DNA of 11,897 bases from an uncultured Planctomycetaceae bacterium (GTDB lineage: Bacteria; Planctomycetota; Planctomycetia; Pirellulales; Thermoguttaceae): the NCBI GenBank assembly GCA_947307005.1, contig CAMZHY010000066.1, positions 1-11,897 of the forward strand, read 5' to 3'. The position numbers and the translations under genes are program-made. This document shows, piece after piece, positions 7,423-11,897 of this stretch. The notes beneath the pieces were generated by a model. The model was not told where the DNA came from. It worked only from the letters and a program-made list of their open reading frames with translations, and did not search any database. Within the stretch, counting starts at the first letter, position 1. Each line of letters begins with the position of its first letter.

Positions 7423-7482
7423 GACGTGAAAGAAACGCCGCGAAATTCCACGAAAGCGTTCTCGGAGCGACGGCGGGAAATA

Positions 7483-7520
7483 AGAGAAGGGCGCCGTCGG
7501 CAAAGACGGCGCCCTTCTTT
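7483..7520 (-). terminator. strong terminator after the giant gene
   Basis: A perfect 13-bp stem GAAGGGCGCCGTC (7486-7498) pairs with its complement (7505-7517) around a six-base loop and extends a few pairs further with one G-T wobble. On the minus strand it is followed by TTATTTC, so it would end transcription of the upstream giant gene before the secA promoter. Its flanks are also pyrimidine-rich on the plus strand, so it may work both ways. Confidence 0.8.
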
Positions 7521-7540
7521 CAATTGGACAAGTTTCACCG

Positions 7541-7573
7541 CGCGACGGGAGCGCGTCCCGTCGCGTCGTTTTT
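7541..7573 (+). terminator. plus-strand hairpin with T-run beside the giant gene's 3' end
   Basis: A perfect ten-base stem CGCGACGGGA (7541-7550) and TCCCGTCGCG (7556-7565) encloses a five-base loop; on the plus strand TCG and a run of five T follow. On the minus strand there is no T-run after it. It therefore looks like an intrinsic terminator for antisense transcripts heading into the giant gene. Confidence 0.55.
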
Positions 7574-7581
7574 AAGGTCGA

Positions 7582-10500
7582 TCAAAGCTCCCAATCGACG
7601 ACGGAAAGATCGAAGTCAAGGTCGTCGGCAATCTCAAAATTGTCGTTCGCGTTGTAGTCGCGCTTGACCTGAACCTGATCGGCGTCGACGATCATGAAGA
7701 GCGTGTCGCCGTCGGCGTCGAACGTCGCCGTGTCGCCAAACGCCGCGAAGGCGTTGTCGCGCGCCGTATTGTGAAGCGTCGCGGAGAGATTCGACTTAAC
7801 AGTCTCGTCGTCCATACCGTAAACGTCGACCTTCGAGAAGCCGTTCAGCTTCGTCGTCGCGTTCGCGCTCGTCAGGACGGCGGCGTTCTCCCAACCTTCA
7901 AAGACGTTTCCGCCCGCGACCGCGGTAAGCGACGCGACGTCGGCGCCGCCGCGCCCGTCAAAGGTCGTGTCTGCGAAGCCGGTCGTCTTGAGCGTCGCGC
8001 CGGACGAGAAGGTCGTCGTCGCGCCCGAGGCGTCGGAGACGTAGGAATCCGCGCCCTTCGTTCCGAACAGACTCGCCTTCGCGGCGGCGAGGCCCGCGAC
8101 TTCGGCGGACTCGAATCCGACCGCGGCAAACGAGCCGCTCGCGGTTGTCGCGACAATCGCGCCGTCGGTCGCGCTGAGCGTCTTCGCGCCGTTCATGACG
8201 ACGGAATCAAGACCGTCGCCCGCCGTCGCGCGAACCAGCGCGAAGTTGGCGGCGGCAAAGTCGAAGCCCGCGCCGACAAACTCGACGCTCGAACCGTCGA
8301 CGATCAACGCGTCGTCGCCGTCGGAGCCGCTGAGGACGATCGACGCTTTGCCCGACCCGTCCGCGACGACCTTCGCAAAGCCGTTGGCGGTGAAGACGAA
8401 GCCGTTCGCCGTGAAGGTCGCGGCGTTAGGCGAGAGCGCAACCGCGTCGCCGTTCGATTTAGCGGCGATTGCAACCGCGCCGACGGTTCCCGTCGCGACG
8501 ACGCTCTCGACGTCCGTCGCAATGAGATCCTGCGCCGCGCGGAACGCGACTTTACCCGCCGAAACTTCGACGTTTTCGCCCGCCTTACCGGTATAGACGA
8601 CGGAGTCGGAACCCTTGCCGCCGTCGACGAGAACCGTCGTCGCCGACGCGGGGATCGCAACGTTCGCGCCGTTGAGCGTCACGGAAAGCTTGCCGCTCGC
8701 GTTCGAGGAGACGACAAACGCGTCGTCGCCGTCCGTTCCGACGATTCGGAAGATTCCGTCGTCCGACGTCGAGACGGTCTGACCGTTCGCGGCGGGCAGT
8801 TCGGCGACCGTTCCGATCGGACGGAAGAATCCGCCGACCGCCGAGGTCGTTTCGTCCACGCCGTAACGAGTCGAACTCGCGGAAAGCGTTCCGTCGTTGT
8901 AGACGGCGCCGTTCGTCGTCGAGAAGTTCTTGTAGCTCGACCCGTTGATCACGATGCTGGAATCGACCGAATTGTCCGCTCCGTTCGTGACGTACTTGTA
9001 GAAGACTCGGTACGGTCCGAGATAGGACGTGGCGTCCGTCGCGTTCGTGCCGTTGTTATTATTGTTGTTGTTATTGTTATTATTGTTGTTGTTGTTATTC
9101 GTATCGGTCTCGTCTTCGATCTCCTCGGCGGCGTGCTCGTTCGGACCGGCCCAAGCGACGACGAATCGCGGAACCTTGACGCCGTTCGAACCGGACGTCC
9201 AGTCGAAGACCGCGACGGAAGGCGCGAACTGATCGCCCGTCGTCTTCGTATTGATGACGAATTCGCCCTCGTCCATCTTGAGAAGCTCGCCCGGCGTCTT
9301 CTCGACGGCGACTTCGATCTGCTCGATGCCGGTGTCGATCGTCTCGTAGACCGTTCCCATGATGTACACGGGGTAGCCTTCGTAGTTGAAGACGCGGCAT
9401 GCGACGCCGTAGTCGTGGAGGTCGGTCTTAACCTCCGGATTCGGGTTGTAGTTATACTCTTCGTCGTCGTAGGATTCCCAGACGATCACGACGCCGTCGT
9501 TATTGCACGCGACGTCGGGCGCGCCCTGAACGTTCTTGACGTAGCAGTTGACCAAGACTTCGTCGGTCGTGCCCATGAAGGACATGGGATTTCCGAATCG
9601 ATCGAAGCGACGGCAGTAGACGTCGGCGCCGTTGGCCTGAACCGCGTCGGAGACCCAGACGATGTAGAACTCGCCCGTGTCTTGGTTCGTCGCGATCGCC
9701 GGCGCAAACTGACCGTAGGCGGTCGTCTGGTTCACGAGAGTCGCTTCGCCCGTCGCTACGGCGTAATAGCTTCCGCTATAGTTCGTGGCGGCGATCACCT
9801 TCTGATAGACGTCGAAGGTGCGCGTCTTCGTGTTGAACATTTCCCAGACGCAAATGTACTGAGCCTGACCGTTGACGTAATTCGTCGCGACGTCGAACTC
9901 TTGGACGGAGTACCCTTCGATCTGCTTCTGAATCTTGAACGCCGAACCTTTCGCGTTGCCGTTCAGATCGTAGAAACGACCGTAGAGCTCGTCCGCCTGC
10001 GTGTCGCCGTCCTTCGAGCCTTGCACCCACGTGATGAGGACAAGACCGGTCGTCTCGTTGATCGTCACGTCGACGTCCCAGCAGCGCATGCCCTTGGTGC
10101 CCGCGACTTGAATCTGTTCCTTTTGGAGCTGTCCGCCGGGATAGAATCGGGCGCAAACGCCGTTGAGCGCTTCGGAGCTTTCGCCGATCCACGCGACGAC
10201 GTAGCTGCCGCTTTCGGTGAGCGCGATATCGGGACGAATCTGGTTGCCGTCAGAGTACGGATTGACGCGCACTTCGACGCCGTCGGAACTGCCGTCGGCG
10301 TTGAACTTGTGCATGACGATGTCGGACTCGATGCGGTAAAGCGTGCCGTCGATGACAACCGTCTCGTAGTAGCCGTAAACGGAGTCGGTTACGCCGGCGC
10401 CGGCGTTCGTGTTGTTGTTATTGTTATTGTTATTATTGTTGTTGGAGCCGCCGCTGGACGTTCCAAGCTCGTAAAGAACCTGCTGTTCCGTAACGATGAT

Positions 10501-11897
10501 GAAGCCGTTCGAATTGGAGACGACGATCGGTCTGCCCTCGCCGCCGTAGACGCCGGTGAACGCCTCTGTGTCTTGCGTCGGCACATACTCTTCGCTCGCG
10601 ACGGACGCGACGCCGATGTTGAACGTCACGGAGTAAGATCCGCCGGACTCCCCGTTGTAATCGCCGTCGAGACGGTTCCTACCGCTCGCGTCGGTCACGC
10701 GATCGGAGAGCGTCATGACGTAGGTTCCGTCCGGAAGCGGATTCTTGAAGAGGATGACGAGCTCGTACGTGTCCGTGCGATAGTCCGGATCGGCGACCGT
10801 CGTATAGTCGAGCGCCGCGATTTCCGCGGGAGTCAGCCCTTGCTCGCGGAGGTAATCCTCGACCTTGGTCGACGCGTTGTAGCCGTAAAGAATATCGTAA
10901 ACGTAGGTCGACGTGACGTCTTTGCCGTTCAGGGTCAGCGTCCAATCGTTGTAGTCGATAACGCTCTTGACGTTCCTGTTCTCAAGATTCCTGTCGTCGA
11001 GGTAACTGTAGACTTCGTCGTACATCTTGTCCGGCTCGAACGTGTCGTTCTTGACGTCCTCGTTCATCTGCGCGGTGAACATGTACTCGCTGAAGGCGTA
11101 GACGAGCGAGGTCGGACCGTGACCGGACGCGAACGTCACGCTGTTGGAGTAAAGCGAAACCTGGTTGACTTCGCCGTCCGAATCGGTGTAGACCGCGTTG
11201 GTGCGCGTGACGTAAGGAGGCGTCGTGTCGTCCGGAAGCGCGATGGCGCGCATGCAGACGATCGACTCGATGTTCTCCATCGGGTGCGAGAGGTCGGACC
11301 AAACAAAGACCATGTCGCCGTTCGCGTCGACCGCGACCGCGCCGCCAAGTTGATCGCCGTCTTCTTCCTCGTTAAGGTAATTGAGCTTCGTAACGCGGAA
11401 ACCTTCGCCGTTTTCGACGATATCATAGTTCGTGACGTACGTAACCGTAGTCGCCGTTACCGCCGAGTTGTTGTTGCCGGTCGTCGTTGACGTCGACTCA
11501 TAAACCGTGTTGATCGTTCTTTCGAGCGTATAACGGCGCGCGAAGATTCCGTAGTTGTCGGCGAGGTCGGATTTCTCGTCGCTCGACGGATCCTGATAGC
11601 TTTCGTAGGTCACGACAAACTGACCGTTCGTCGACATGGCGACCTGCGAATGAATCTGATCGTTCGCCGTGTATTCGTTGACCTGGAAGACGCGCGAACC
11701 AATCACGCTCGCAACCGTCTCGTCGTCGCCGTCGGTATCGGCGGAAATCGTCGCTTCGTCCGTAATGAAGGCGCGCATGAAGACGCCGCCAAGACCGTAG
11801 TTCGACGCGCCCGTCTGCGCGTCGCCGTTGCCGTCTTGGTTATAGCCGGTCCACGTGACGACGAAATCGCCGTTCGCGCCCATCGAGACGCTCGACC
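7582..11897 (-). CDS. Giant secreted repeat protein, 5' end outside the window
   Basis: The frame is open to the window edge; I number from the ATG at 11881-11883, which is probably internal, so the 1433 residues seen are a C-terminal part. No named gene is recognised. Seen: at least nine repeats with a core like FVVTWTGYNQDG or VIVWESYDD, often followed by YGVxxRxFxxxGxP and xxVNTxTTGDQxxPxVA, a type known from large extracellular bacterial proteins often linked to RTX repeats (cores near 7, 89, 191, 561, 613, 676, 739, 797 and 906). Between the third and fourth lies a region (about 222-425) like SbsA-type Ig-like domains (TPPYV...LPDGTYVMTLSDRVTDASGR). Two poly-Asn linkers sit at 481-491 and 929-944. 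The rest (1040-1340) is rich in Ala, Val, Gly and Ser with GTDGDD-like motifs. No transmembrane helix, LPXTG or PEP-CTERM is seen at the end. Role inferred: cell-surface or adhesive protein; substrate unknown. Confidence 0.85.
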   Translation of the reverse strand, partial: SSVSMGANGDFVVTWTGYNQDGNGDAQTGASNYGLGGVFMRAFITDEATISADTDGDDETVASVIGSRVFQVNEYTANDQIHSQVAMSTNGQFVVTYESYQDPSSDEKSDLADNYGIFARRYTLERTINTVYESTSTTTGNNNSAVTATTVTYVTNYDIVENGEGFRVTKLNYLNEEEDGDQLGGAVAVDANGDMVFVWSDLSHPMENIESIVCMRAIALPDDTTPPYVTRTNAVYTDSDGEVNQVSLYSNSVTFASGHGPTSLVYAFSEYMFTAQMNEDVKNDTFEPDKMYDEVYSYLDDRNLENRNVKSVIDYNDWTLTLNGKDVTSTYVYDILYGYNASTKVEDYLREQGLTPAEIAALDYTTVADPDYRTDTYELVILFKNPLPDGTYVMTLSDRVTDASGRNRLDGDYNGESGGSYSVTFNIGVASVASEEYVPTQDTEAFTGVYGGEGRPIVVSNSNGFIIVTEQQVLYELGTSSGGSNNNNNNNNNNNTNAGAGVTDSVYGYYETVVIDGTLYRIESDIVMHKFNADGSSDGVEVRVNPYSDGNQIRPDIALTESGSYVVAWIGESSEALNGVCARFYPGGQLQKEQIQVAGTKGMRCWDVDVTINETTGLVLITWVQGSKDGDTQADELYGRFYDLNGNAKGSAFKIQKQIEGYSVQEFDVATNYVNGQAQYICVWEMFNTKTRTFDVYQKVIAATNYSGSYYAVATGEATLVNQTTAYGQFAPAIATNQDTGEFYIVWVSDAVQANGADVYCRRFDRFGNPMSFMGTTDEVLVNCYVKNVQGAPDVACNNDGVVIVWESYDDEEYNYNPNPEVKTDLHDYGVACRVFNYEGYPVYIMGTVYETIDTGIEQIEVAVEKTPGELLKMDEGEFVINTKTTGDQFAPSVAVFDWTSGSNGVKVPRFVVAWAGPNEHAAEEIEDETDTNNNNNNNNNNNNNNNNGTNATDATSYLGPYRVFYKYVTNGADNSVDSSIVINGSSYKNFSTTNGAVYNDGTLSASSTRYGVDETTSAVGGFFRPIGTVAELPAANGQTVSTSDDGIFRIVGTDGDDAFVVSSNASGKLSVTLNGANVAIPASATTVLVDGGKGSDSVVYTGKAGENVEVSAGKVAFRAAQDLIATDVESVVATGTVGAVAIAAKSNGDAVALSPNAATFTANGFVFTANGFAKVVADGSGKASIVLSGSDGDDALIVDGSSVEFVGAGFDFAAANFALVRATAGDGLDSVVMNGAKTLSATDGAIVATTASGSFAAVGFESAEVAGLAAAKASLFGTKGADSYVSDASGATTTFSSGATLKTTGFADTTFDGRGGADVASLTAVAGGNVFEGWENAAVLTSANATTKLNGFSKVDVYGMDDETVKSNLSATLHNTARDNAFAAFGDTATFDADGDTLFMIVDADQVQVKRDYNANDNFEIADDLDFDLSVVDWEL
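9052..9099 (-). repeat. poly-Asn tract of 16 codons
   Basis: Sixteen consecutive AAC/AAT codons, mixed in order, encode an Asn run at residues 929-944 of the giant protein, between the last beta repeat and the region before the Ala/Val-rich C-terminal part. The mixture of codons means it is not a pure trinucleotide repeat. It forms an AT-rich island in GC-rich DNA and probably a flexible linker. Confidence 0.9.
10411..10443 (-). repeat. poly-Asn tract of 11 codons
   Basis: Eleven consecutive AAC/AAT codons encode residues 481-491 of the giant protein, after SSGGS and before TNAGAG. Positions 10411-10428 are identical to 9064-9081 in the other Asn tract (18 bp), and both tracts are followed in the protein by the tripeptide TNA. 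This suggests that one tract was copied from the other. Confidence 0.9.

Noticed and set aside
7771..11490. Plus-strand open frame of 1239 codons over the giant gene
   Set aside because: It is codon-aligned with the real gene and exists because TTA, CTA and TCA are avoided. Its product is rich in Arg, Val and Asp without recognisable domains, and no promoter or ribosome site was seen.

Overview
The window is a run of three genes, all on the minus strand, in GC-rich DNA with strong codon bias. Read in transcription order (high to low coordinates) they are: the 3' part of a gene for a very large, probably secreted repeat protein (7582-11897, open at the window edge); secA, the ATPase motor of the Sec export pathway (3543-7316); and gyrA, the DNA gyrase A subunit (189-3230, or 3284 with an upstream TTG). 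I see no RNA gene, mobile element or CRISPR array.

The organism is most likely a planctomycete, perhaps of the Pirellulales/Thermoguttaceae side. The grounds are the style of SecA (an extra segment before the Walker B strand and a greatly enlarged scaffold region), GyrA with an HPHGE...YP quinolone-pocket segment, weak Shine-Dalgarno sequences, and a giant beta-rich secreted protein. This is recalled family knowledge, not a database result; phylum is moderately sure, lower ranks are not.

Each of secA and gyrA has its own sigma70-like promoter (TTGACC-17-TAAAAT for secA, TTGTAA-16-TATAAT for gyrA). The giant gene and secA are each followed by a strong intrinsic terminator, so the three look like separate transcription units. 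Both intergenic regions also hold a second hairpin whose T-run lies on the plus strand, as if to stop antisense transcription.

The main surprise is in secA. An in-frame UGA at 4128-4130 cuts the reading frame after residue 1062, but the same frame then continues cleanly for 194 codons through the two-helix finger and the zinc-binding C-terminus. The UGA sits where three internal scaffold repeats each carry Trp, and where E. coli SecA has Trp723, so it is best explained as TGG to TGA (mutation, assembly error or suppressed stop). Other points of interest are a small beta-barrel-like insertion in SecA NBD2, acidic decorations at four places in GyrA, and two poly-Asn linkers in the giant protein.

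Functionally, SecA would power export of proteins such as the giant one beside it, and gyrase A works with GyrB (not in the window) to supercoil DNA. Adjacency alone does not show a joint function. I found no convincing new multi-gene system here.
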